Of a stretch of DNA of 64,000 bases, positions 1 through 11,200 are shown one piece after another. The stretch is from Enoplolaimus lenunculus (lineage: Eukaryota; Nematoda; Enoplea; Enoplida; Thoracostomopsidae). The notes under the pieces are model-generated. The model was not told the origin of the DNA, did no database searches, and saw nothing but the letters and a program-made list of their open reading frames with translations. The stretch spans positions 62,001-126,000 of the forward strand of contig JASANG010002531.1 of NCBI GenBank assembly GCA_030248215.1, written 5' to 3'. Position numbers and translations under genes: made by a program. Each line of letters opens with the position of its first letter. Position 1 is the first letter of the stretch.

Positions 1-98
1 AGCAAAGAGCAACTAGCTTAAGCTTGTCGATTTAATACCTGCAGGTATATTTGCGAATTTATAATTTATAATTACATATATTATTGAAGTGTGACGCT

Positions 99-3074
99 AT
101 GTCAATTCCTGATAATGTTAAGTGGTCGTTAACAAACTTTCACGAATCGTTGTCGAAATTGGAGAAATCTTTAGAACCATATTTTGTCACCGCTGTTAAC
201 TATTTAGATGTATGTTAGTTGTCAGTCTAGGTAGGAACCAAGGACATTAGATTTTTCTACCAAGTAGCTGGAAAAGCGGGCTAGAGCGGGAATCGAACTC
301 TCAGCCTATGGATCCTTAAGCGAGCACTCTACCACTGCGCTACACAGCCCGCCTCTCCAACTGCATTTTTCGTCGACTATGTGTCGACCGTATGCTGCCA
401 GCTAGCATACATACAGTGCACTGCACTATATTGCATGTGCACATAACGGGCAAGCATGTCTCACATGCTTACATTAGTCAATATGACTAGACCTGTGGGC
501 ATTTTCGAGTTGTGTTTTATATTTTACTGCAGACATCTTACCCACGTAAGAGACATTTGTTCACTCAAAGATTTCTTGGTGGTTATCGGTAGTTATGGTG
601 TTCGTAACATGTAGGATCAAAAACGTGACGCGGCCTTAAACTTGTCATAAGTTGGAAAGGCTGGGGTGCGACGAGGCTCGATTTAGAAGGTTACAATTCC
701 ATGATCCATGACCATTGATTCTCAGTTCAGCGCGCTACCACTAAGCTACGCCACCTCAAGCTCGGCGCCTGAGATTGTGTGTTTTTATGCCTTATAATAA
801 CCTCACCATTTTTGCTACGTGCATGTTGGTTCTTTCGTGTTTTTACTGCTGCTGTATACGAAGGCAATCGCAATATAAATGCGTCCGTACCGCAGTTGCT
901 GATGTGCAACTTCCGCATGAGGTTTTTATTTGCTTCCGTGCATCCCATGTCAGAAAACTTACAGCAAAATTATGGCCCTCCTTGGGTATAGGGACTATTT
1001 CAAAGAACACCATTTTGCCAATATTTTCATATACTTGGGCTCAGTTGGACCTGGGGATTCCACAAATTTATAATTTGACTATATTCTAAATAAGTTTTTT
1101 GAATTTTTATACTTTTAAGATAATTTTTTCAATTTTTTAACTCAAGGGTTCCCCTTTATGAAAGGTCGAAGAGGTGTTTCTGGGGATATATGTAATCAAA
1201 TTATATATTTTTAGTATTCGCAGGTCAAACTGGGCACGAATAATACCAAAATTTTTGCGAAAATCATGTTACGTTTTTTCCGCAAAACCAAGAGCGTCAA
1301 GTTTGACATATTTCGCTTAAAAGTGTCTAAGTGTCGCGTGCATTACGTGTATATAGTTTGAAAAATTTTTGCTAAGTACTTATATGTGGGTTCCTAATGT
1401 TCATTTGGAATATACATCTTTTATAATTTCAGTTACAGCCGTTGGATCGCGCTAAACTAGATTTGATAGTAGCTTATGCTACGAATTCGTTATACTGGAG
1501 TAAGTTATTAGTAGTTTTCAAAGTTCTCAGACTAACATTTCGGTTAAATATTGACAATCAATATAGATTTAGAATTTTCGTAAAACTTTGTGAATACAAA
1601 CAGTTGGTTATTTATTGAAGTCTTACGTTTACAACCAGAGACAGAATTAAGTGCATTATCGATCGCGTTGCAAACCGCGGCTGTGACCGCAATCACTCGT
1701 TTCTTGGACGCAAGCGCGATTTAAATCTGTCGAGGTTACTGCGCACTTAATTTTGTTTGTGAATGTATGTAACTTATGTTTTAGGGAACAGATTGGTTTG
1801 ATTTAAACTTCTCTGTTTTAGTGTACTTATGTACAAAAGGAGAAAATCCTAAAGATTCGGGCATCGTTCATGAGCTGGTGAGTCTTTAAACTTTAATTTT
1901 TCGGATTAAACTAATGACGCTCACTATACGTAATAAGAGGCTTTATTTTAGCTGATCTTATCTCGGTTTGTTTGTGTTGCACTTTCAGTACAGCTCATAG
2001 TTTGACCGGTACATGCAAGATAAATACAAATCTGTTGCATGCAGGTCGCTGATGTTTCTGACATTGCTTTAGCAGTTTTGTTATTTCATTTGATTTTTTT
2101 CTGTGCGTTCATTCGTAAAAATAAGTTCTTATATATTGTGTTAAAGTTGTTTTGGCAGCATCATCTGATTTAAAATTTTTAAAATTCAAAAGATTTTTTT
2201 TAAAGTATTCAAATATACTAATAATATTTATTATAAATGGGATTAATCGCAATAATCAATATGTATTATATAGTATTTGTTGTATATTACTAACTGTTTC
2301 CAAAAAACCGTTCTTAGCGTACGTTGTAGTTGTAGAATATGTATATTTATTTTAGGGAAGAGTGAAAAAATATCTTGACAGATTACAAGAATTACAAGAT
2401 CGGCACAAAGCTCCGAAGTTGAATCAACAGGCGGCAAAAAAATTCTATCGAAATGCAACGTTTGATCCAAAGGTTCTGTATAGGTTACGTTTTATAAAGT
2501 AGTGAAGAGTTTTGGTTTACCAATTGAAAAATTTCCAGAAACCTTTTGAGAAAAATCTAAATTGTGGTGTGTTGATCCCTAATTTTTAGCTACTCCCTTA
2601 TCCTAACTACGTATTTTGAGTTTCGTGGGATTTCTGATCACAGTGCTTTTTTACATAAAGACGCATGAAAAGTTTGTCATTTGCCCAAATCTTAATACTC
2701 CTGTCTAGTTTTTACTGTTAGCTTTAAAACTAAAATCAATTAATTAACCGTTGTGTGGATTCCCGGTTACAAAAAATTTTGAGTTTCAAAACTGCGTTTT
2801 ATTTCGCAATTCAATTTTTTCATTTAAGGAAATTTTTGTTTTGGTGGTGTCGAGTATGGGTTCCTAGCCGTACGTAATACATATCGTAATATTTTTGTTT
2901 TAGACGCACAAGTCAAAGACTGACACTGAAGGCTGTAGTTCATTTAGCAATGCAGTCGGTGATCAGATATCGGCAAAGGAGACAAAGCACAAAAACAAGT
3001 CATCTGTGCCTGGTGGGATCTTGAATAAAAACAAAAAGAAGAAAATGAAAAAACATCAGTTAAAAACATCGTGA
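99..3074 (+). CDS. C1D: C1D nuclear nucleic-acid-binding protein homologue, 5 exons, complete
   Basis: Exons read as 99-209, 1433-1499, 1822-1877, 2356-2472 and 2904-3074 and join in frame to 173 codons plus TGA. C1D (yeast Rrp47/Lrp1) is a small nuclear cofactor of the exosome-associated exonuclease Rrp6/EXOSC10 in rRNA and snoRNA processing. The match to animal C1D is direct: exon 2 gives LQPLDRAKLDLIVAYATNSL (human DPLEQAKVDLVSAYTLNS), exon 3 gives YLCTKGENPK (human YLATQGVNPK), and exon 4 gives an amphipathic GRVKKYLDRLQEL helix followed by AAKKFYRNATFDPK (human AASRFVKNALWEPK). The last exon is a Lys-rich tail (NKNKKKKMKKHQLK), as expected for this nucleic-acid-binding family. The product is about 30 aa longer than human C1D, mostly in that tail. 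The donor of intron 4 (AAG|GTTCTG) is weak. Intron 1 holds a reverse-oriented SINE. I am confident of the family and less sure of the intron 4 donor. Confidence 0.9.
221..472 (-). repeat. tRNA-derived SINE, copy in C1D intron 1
   Basis: On the minus strand this reads as the same unit as the copies at 41.7-43.9 kb: a leading arm (CATGTGAGACATGCTTG), a tRNA-like head (276-353) with an A box (GTAGCGCAGTGGTAGAG) and a B box (GTTCGATTCCC), and a tail ending in TAGACTGAC. The A and B boxes suggest a pol III promoter. It is a transposable SINE rather than a working tRNA, because the anticodon arm does not pair well. Confidence 0.8.
672..757 (-). repeat. tRNA-like relic in C1D intron 1
   Basis: The minus strand shows a good A-box region (GTGGCGTAGCTTAGTGGTAG), but the anticodon arm and B box are degenerate. 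It is probably an old tRNA-derived SINE head or tRNA pseudogene, unlike the main SINE family of the window. The call is weak. Confidence 0.35.
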
Positions 3075-3922
3075 AATTCTGAGACTATTTTTCAAATTTT
3101 CAGCAAGGACAGCATGCGATGGAATATTTTCGATGAACGGAATGTTTGAAACGCATTGAATGTGCTTTGTCGAAGTTCATGGTTGCGATTGGGATAACGA
3201 GTTAAGCGGTTTGGGGCCAGGCTTTGGACTAAATTTTTCTCCCTGCGCTGAGGCTTACGTTTAGGTTTAAGAATATGCTTAGGCTAACGCCCCTAAAAGT
3301 AACATTGGCTTCAGTAGTTCTGACAAAGATGTGAGCGGATATGTGACGTCTTCAAAAATATATTAAACTGGAATATACGTTTTATTTGAGAAGATAGTGT
3401 AGGCCGGTGAACATAGTTTATAACGAAAACTATCGCCGAAAATAGCAGGTACGTCATTTCCTAAATTTAATGGTATTAGGTTCGAATTCTCCAAATATGT
3501 GTCTAATATGCTGCCCAGCTGTTTCCGGGATGTGGTTTGAACAGTGGTTTGGAAGCAGCGAAGAGTAGTTCGGAAGCAATGAAATATCTGTACTGCAAAT
3601 ATGTACAAAATTCCATTACAGCAGTTCAAATATTTGGTAAGTTTTCAGAGTTTTTCCGTGAATTCTTGCAAAAATGAAATTTAGCGTATGCACCGTAGAT
3701 ATTGGCGTAAATTATTACAAATTTTTGTACGTTTTATGCCAAGTATTGTTGATTTAGTTTGCCAATTGGCGTGTCTGTGCATTAGAAGACTTGTTGTAGT
3801 ATGGTTGTTTTGTAACCTTTTGGTTTACAAATGTTTGATTTTATATTTGTAAATAAAATGTGACGCGTGTAATATTTTGAGCGCATATATTGTAGTAAGC
3901 TTCAAGGTATGATTGTTTGCAC

Positions 3923-4089
3923 GGCCAATGTTACTTTTAGTTCTATAACAGCAGATTAAGCGTATGCCTAAAGCCTACGCGCCTAAGCGTTGCAAAAGCG
4001 TATTCCTAGCATAAACAAAAGTCTAGAATATAAGCTTACTTTTATATAGACCCATCACAAACCGGGACGGCCCTAAAAGTAACATGGCC
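3923..4089. mobile_element. TTAGGC-family MITE with near-perfect 8-bp target duplication
   Basis: The ends are inverted (GGCCAATGTTACTTTTAG and CTAAAAGTAACATGGCC). The flanks are GTTTGCAC (3915-3922) and GTTTTCAC (4090-4097), a 7 of 8 match, which supports an 8-bp target duplication. Internally it has CCTAAGC-type hexamers. No protein is encoded. Confidence 0.75.
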
Positions 4090-4134
4090 GTTTTCACGAT
4101 GCAGGCATTGTTTTGATCTGGTATTCAAGGTGCA

Positions 4135-4295
4135 ACCCATGTATAGAACAGAGTCGGAACGTTTTCCGGCGGGGCTGTAAAATATACTAAGCTCAAGCTT
4201 TAGACTTGCTTACGTGGAGGCATAAGATCATCCATATGCTTAGGCTTTAGGGATATGCTTATATTACTGTTCCGGCCCTGTTCTATTCATAGGCC
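4135..4295. mobile_element. TTAGGC-family MITE, diverged copy
   Basis: Inverted ends CCCATGTATAGAACAG and CTGTTCTATTCATAGG enclose CTTAGGC-like repeats. The ends belong to the 'GTATAGAACAGGGCCGG' subfamily also seen at 8321 and 58578. Boundaries are approximate. Confidence 0.6.
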
Positions 4296-5233
4296 CAAGG
4301 CACAGTTCAAAGGCCTCGAATGAATTTTCAACAGGATATAGCAATGTTGCACGGGAAAATTCTACGTTTGGGCCATTCCTGTCGAGGATGTCATGTGTTC
4401 AGAGTCGGATTTAAAATATTCACACAAGAAGGGCGGACTGGCAAATGCTGAAATCAAAAAATTGTAGGGTAGTGACCTTATCATTTTATCACCAAAAAAT
4501 TTCTAAGTGGAAAAATTGTGAAGTTTTTAGCGCAAAAGAGTTTCTAAGAGTAAAAATTGTATTTTACAAAAAATTTTGTGAGGGGAAAATGGTAAAGTAA
4601 GGTTACCATTTTGTCACCAAAAAATTCAGACGAGGTCGTAGGACACCCTTTGGATCAGCTAGTGCATATGGGTTCATGGATTAAATTTCCGGTGTCAAAT
4701 TTCTCCACCGATTTTTAACGTTTTGAAATGGTAACACAACGAATCCGATAGGAATTTTGGCCATGTTACTTTAAGGGGCGTCCACGTTTCTGATGGGTCC
4801 ATAAAGAGAGTAGGTTTAGATTCTAGATTACGTTTTTTTGGCTTAAGCTTTATGCTTAGGAACGCATTTTTACGTAATCTCTTTTGCAAAACACTGGATG
4901 CCCTCTTGATTCGTGTAGCAGTCGTAAAATAACCAATCTTATTGAAATTTTAAACGTTTGATATTACGCAAGAAAACTCTAACATGTCTACTCTGTAGAT
5001 TTATATAAACTTGCAACAGATACCACATAATATATATGTTTGATCCTGTAAACTGAAAATGCAAGTCGGATGTAAAATACTAAGGAAATGTACAAGTTGC
5101 CAAATTAGCTATTTTCACTGCCTGAAATTTTAATATTTGCGAATTTTAAGCTATTTTTTCTGCCACTGCGAAATTTTGTTTCAAATATTTGTGTTTTTTG
5201 TTGAAGTATAGCGTCGAAACTGCTTTTTGTACA

Positions 5234-8200
5234 ATGTTTCGAATTGCGGGTTTATGTCTGCTAATAATCGGATATGGTAAAGTTTATACAGTAGCTACGA
5301 AAAACAAGATATATATCTGCACTGCAGGGTACAACCGGAGGTTTGGCTCCGACTCCGGCAGAAAATCGGCCTCCGGCTCCGGTAGAATTTTTGCCGGAGG
5401 TTCCGGCAATTTCGGTAGTAAAATTTTGAATAATTTTTCAAAATTTATCTGTTTACCGCGTTTTGTTTTATTTTTATCACAATTTTCATGATAGAATTTC
5501 CAAAATTTCGCAGAGTATATATTAGTATAAAACCATAAAACTTATCCGGCAAGTTTCGTTGACCTCCGGCTCCGGCTCCTGTACTTTTCACCTCTGGTTG
5601 CATCCTGCTACTCTGCGATCATCAGCTAGTAAGTAAAAGAAATTCTTGATGCCGTAACTTTTCAAACGGGCTCCAGTTGGTTCAGCCCACCGTTTTGCGC
5701 TATTACTCAAGGGTTTATTTTGATATATGATTTGAAATTTTGCAAAAATCCCCATATACACACTGATTTTTTTGTATATTTTCGTCAAATATGTTGCGCT
5801 AGCAACAATCCGTATGATCTTACTGTTTTTGACAAAGGCATTGTTTGCGGCACATTGTGGCAAGGGAGTAACCAGTGATATGGGTTCATTGCTTGCATCT
5901 TATAGCATAAGTCCCCCAAATTAAATTTCGGTCCAAGAGTTTAGTTTTTGTCAAATTTCTAAATTGTCCTGGTCAAATTTTTGGTTTCCATCATGGACGT
6001 TAAACTATAGCTAACGGTGTAAGGATGTGAAACATACTTGTCCTGGTGCATATGAACAAAGGCGCTTGCAATGCAGATTGTGTTCTATATCAGCCGGCAG
6101 CAGACGGTCGGCACAGTAGACGACGATAGTAGCAGTTGGAGACGCAGCCTGCGTTTCGCAGGGGTAGAGTGTTCGCTTAAGGATCCACAGGTTTCAGAGT
6201 CCGACCACCGCTACGTAGACCCTGCTTTTTCAGATGAAATGTTTAAGGTTTATGTTGAGTTCGAAACGGCTATTCGGTTATACGATCTTTCCCAATTTCC
6301 CATTAATACCGTGCGTATACAAGCTATAAAAAAGTACGCGAGTTAAGCGAAATACAACATGTAAACGTATGCACCTAATTCTATTACAAAATTTGTGGCC
6401 AAAGTATAAAACATGGACGGAACAGTGGTATAAGCATATTCCTAAGCCTAAGCCTAACCAAAAAATAGTCTAAAGCTTAAGCTACTCTATTGCACTCCCG
6501 CCGGAAAATGTTCCGGCCCTGTTTCATACATGGGCCATATTATTTGGTAACACTTCCACCCGGCTACGAGCTTGTTTACGTGCTGGTTTATGCATTACCC
6601 ATACTCGAGAGTTGCCGGTTTTTAATGTAAAAATGAGAAACGCAATTAATACGGATATGGGATTTTTGGTATTTTTTTTATTTCAGCCATACCGTTGTCA
6701 CTAGCAGGTCAATGGGCGTGTGACGGAAATTTTGAACGAACTGTACCGTGTCACGATTGTGCTCGAAAATATTGCGATTCGTTTAAAACAATTTACGCAA
6801 CAAAAGCACAATGCGAACGAAACACGGTTTGTGAACGTGTAGGTAAGAATGACTTTTAATATAAAATTCTTATAAATTTATAATTTTATTTTTCGCTTTA
6901 GCTTTTTCGTTTCAATGAAATGATTTCCTAGCTAATCAATTTAGTGAATAGTGAATTGTGTGATTTAGAGTATATTTTGAAAACCTTGTCGGCCAATGTA
7001 AACAATAGGGGCGGAACAGCATTATAAGCATATTCCTAAGCCTAAGCCTAAGCCTAAACCTAAGTGTAAGAATAAGCATATTTCTAAGCTTAAGCCTAAT
7101 CCTAAAGTTTAAGCCAAGCAAAAAAATTAATGGAAAGCTTAAACTTACTCTATTCTAGTCCCACAGAAAAACTCTCCGCCCGTGATCATTACAGGAGCCA
7201 CCTTGCCGATGTCTTTGTTTTATGGTCAGGGTGTAAAATGAATACTGTGGCGACCCGAATAAGAGTCGATGATATTCATTTTGTCTCTTCAGCAGGCACC
7301 CCTGGTGTTTCGGTTACGGACTGTTGTTTATTTTTAACTCATGCGATGAACAGTTGGGCCTAACAGCGTTCTTTTTTGTATTCTTTTTTGGACAGAACTG
7401 TCATTTGCTCGAAACCAATTTTGTTGATTGCTATGTCCGTTAATCTGTTTTTCTGGATATAATAAAGTTTATGTGGGTTGACGGAGTGTTCATATTTGAG
7501 CAGTTTAGGCTATTTTTTCTTTTGTCTCATTTATACACTCTAATTAGGACTTATGCACTCTATACGGACTCCAAAACAGAAACCGATATTGATCAAACTA
7601 TAACGGATTCCGAAACAAACGTTCAAGTAGAAAAAGTTTCAAAGATGTTTCATTTTCTATGTCAATGCAATTGAGGCAGGCAAATATTTCAATGCAAGGC
7701 AAATATATTCTGCGTATTTTAAAATTATGCAGAAAAAATAGCGGATGCACCAACATTGTTTAATATTGAACTTTGTCATTTTTATTTGAAATCGAACAAT
7801 GACAGCATATCTGTAACGAAAAATTGTGCAAATTTTACATTTACTTACAACCAATTATAAGCATTAAAAATTACAAAATTTGCAGTATATCTACAACGGG
7901 AAACCGAAACGGACAGCGATTATTAGCGGAACCGAAAGCGGCTTTCCTGTTTTAACATTCTTCTAATTTAAAGATTACTATAATTTTTAAGCATTTTATT
8001 ATCGATTGAACTGAACATTAGTACACACCACTTGGATTTTTAGACACCGGAGACCAAGGAAGCTACTAAACCAACTTCAAAAAAATTTCGGTTTCTTTAG
8101 AAAGTGTTCTCCTCGTTTGTTCTAAATTTCAACCAAAAACCATTCGTATGTATACTTCTGACCCTGAAAGATGTTGAGCGGAATACGGAATCTGTTTATT

Positions 8201-11200
8201 ACTATTCCGTTTTGGTCAAAATGGCTAATTCGCTACTGAGTTCAGTTAAAATCAGTCCCGCACGTAGGAGAACAAGATTTCCTGACAGGGCAACAAGAAT
8301 TTTCTAAACATAAAATTTTTGGCCAATGTATATCTAGGGCCGGAACAGTAGTATAAGCATATTCCTAAGTGTAAGCCTAAACGTAAGCCTAAGCCTAAGT
8401 CTAAGGAGTGTCCATTCCTAAGCCTAAGCATAAGCAAAAAAATTGTCTAAAGCTTAAACTGACTCTATTACAGTGCCGCCGGAAAACGATCCATCCCTGT
8501 TCTATACATGGGCCGAATTTTCTAACGCCGCTGGAAAAACTTTCCGTCTAGAAAAGCGAAACTGTTCGTAAACGGACGAGATACCCTCAATTTTCACTTG
8601 TACTTGGGGCTTGTAGTAAACTTCGTATCTGTTTGTTGTAATCTTATTTTATTTCAGTTGAAGAGCGTGGATGGCAGTGCCGTGGACGGGCCCGATGTAC
8701 TTCTTGTACAGGATCCAGTTGTGCCGCAGATCTTCGTGTTTATAGCAGCCGGACGGCATGCGAAAACGACCGACAAAGCATTTGTTCCAGTGCAAGCGAA
8801 AGTAAAAAAACAGGGCACACTGCCAAAAAAGGGTGAGTCAAATTGACTCTTTCCGAAATAGGCTTTTCCGGGCTGAGTGAGTCGAATTTGACTCTGGCGC
8901 AGTCGAATTTTGACTCAGTTGGTGTAGTCAGGAAAAGCCTATTCGGTGAGAGATTTAGTTTGTCTCACCATTTTTTGCAGTGCTCAGTTCGAACAAACAA
9001 GGTTTAAGTTTAAAACATATATACTTGTTTTCACTATATATGGGCACCGAAAGTTCGGATATAATCATTATTCCGGATGCTTTAAAAAATTATGCAAATC
9101 AGAAGCGTTTGGTTACAATTAAACCGTAATATATATTAGTGTTTATAAGCTGGCTCGGTGTCGTCCCTAGGACGTGAATAATTGAGTGACATGTAGTCCA
9201 CTTAAAGCATGCGACCTTGCTCGGGATCTGTTCTATACGTATAGGTGGTTGAAATTATATAGTTTAACCGGTCGCAATGTATGAAACAGGGGCGGAACAG
9301 TAGTATAAGCATATTGGCAAATGTTACTTTTAGGGACGTAGCAGTAGATTAAGCGTATCACTAAAGCCTCAGCTTAAGACTGAGCGTTGCAAAAGTGTGT
9401 TCTTAAGCCTAGCCTAAGCCTATGCCTAATCAACAAAATGTAATCTAGAATCTAAACCCGACCTTTTACAGACTCACCAGAAACCTGGACACCCCTAAAA
9501 GTAGCATGGGTTAGCATATTCGTAAGCCTGTAAAAACCTATAACACTAAGCCTAAGACGAAGTGTAATAATCAGCGCATAAAGTCTGTGTCTAAAGATAA
9601 AGCGTTCTCTATTTCCAGTCCAGCTGAATAACGTTCCGCCGCTAATCTTTACATGGTCCGTTTAAATTATAATTTTGATTGCAGACAACAAATTACGATG
9701 GCAATGCCGAGGTTCAGGCCGATGTACATCATGCCGTGGGTCGTCGTGTGCCGTTGATCTGCCTCAATTTAGCTCGCGTAATCAGTGTGAACAAGATCGA
9801 AGCCATGAATGTTCGAGCAACGGAAGTAAACGTTGTATTTTTCAATTTTTCTTAATCTTTTCTTGAGTGAATCGGCTCGTGTAAAGATCAGGGGCGAAAC
9901 GTTTTTCTATGGGACAAGAAAAATGTAAGCCTAAGCTTTAGACTATTTTTTGTGCGGTTTGGGCTTCCCGTTAGGTATAGGCTTAGGCTTAGGCATAGGC
10001 TTAGGAATGTGCTCATTCATACGCTTAGGCTTAGGCTTAGGCAGGCTAAGGAATATGTTTATAATAATGTTCCGCCCGTGTTCTTTACATTGACCAGTGA
10101 ATCTAACCTTAATTGGATATTTTAAAATTCTAAATTTGTTTTTAGGTTTTTCAAGTCATTTTAAAAAAATCAGTTTGTTTGGCAATTGTTTTAAGTAAAC
10201 CTTTCGTTCAAGTGGACCATTGTCAAGTATAAACTTTGACAAACTTCGCTACGAATAAACTTGATGCAACAGCTGAGGTTTAAAATGCATTTTTCCCAAA
10301 AAACCAACCTAATAAATGTTCGAGGATTTAATCAATACTGTATTGACCCGAATAAGAGGGGGTAATAAGAGGGGTCCCCATTTTGAGTCCCAATCAATAG
10401 GATTCCGTATCACTAATAAGAGTCCGTAAGCGGATAGAGTCCCTAAACCCTAATTAGAGTCCATAAATATCAATTATTCCTAATTGTAGCGCATAAATAA
10501 CTCCAGTTCCAAATAATTTGCGTTTGAAACTTTAAAGCTCACTTAAATTTTGAAAGTACATTCCTAAGTATAACCTTGCATTATCGTTCAAACTTTTGAT
10601 GTAAGGCAAAAACCGTAAATTTAACGGATAGTTGCAATGCCGGATATATATCAGTATGGAACGGTGGCGCAGGGCTGGTTCAAAATAAATAACAGTCCGT
10701 AACCGAGTAACAAGGGGTGTATCCTCTGGAGAGGCCAAATAAATATCAGTTCCCCCTCTATTCGGGTCACTACAGTATTTATAATAAGAATTTGTTAGAA
10801 ACAGACAAAAAAATTGAAAATTTCGACCCATGAAAACATCAGGCAAGGTCCGTTTTCTCTCGGACTACAACAGAGTAAGTTTAAGCTTTAGACTATTTTT
10901 TGCTTAAGGTTTGGTTCAGGTATGACTTATCCTTACTACTCTTAGGCTTAAGCTCAGGGCCGGTGTTAGGATGGTCAGGTTTTCACCCTAACAGCTCCTA
11001 GGGCTGCCCCCAATCATATGTTACACAGCTCTATTACTTCGTTGTCCGCAAAAAAATTTTAGTTTGCAAAAATTGCGACCCCCCTAAGGGTCGCCCCCCA
11101 ATTGGGCGTTTTGGGAGAGGGTGCTTCTACTGGCACTGCTTTAGGCTTGGGAATACGCTTATACTACTGCTACGGTCCTGTTCTATACATTGATTTAGAA

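Larger units (their letters stand above)
3075..5233. other. Intergenic region between C1D and the cysteine-rich gene
   Basis: No coding exon was recognised. A possible poly(A) signal for C1D (AATAAA) lies at 3852-3857. The remainder is AT-rich DNA with at least three copies of the TTAGGC-type MITE family (3923-4089, about 4135-4295, about 4760-4880). Confidence 0.6.

Noticed and set aside
4695-4889. Small minus-strand frame with LRLRN/SIKLKPKKRN-like repeats (also near 6936, 8252 and 21826)
   Set aside because: CTTAGG hexamers translate as Leu-Arg or Pro-Lys repeats; these are MITE sequence.
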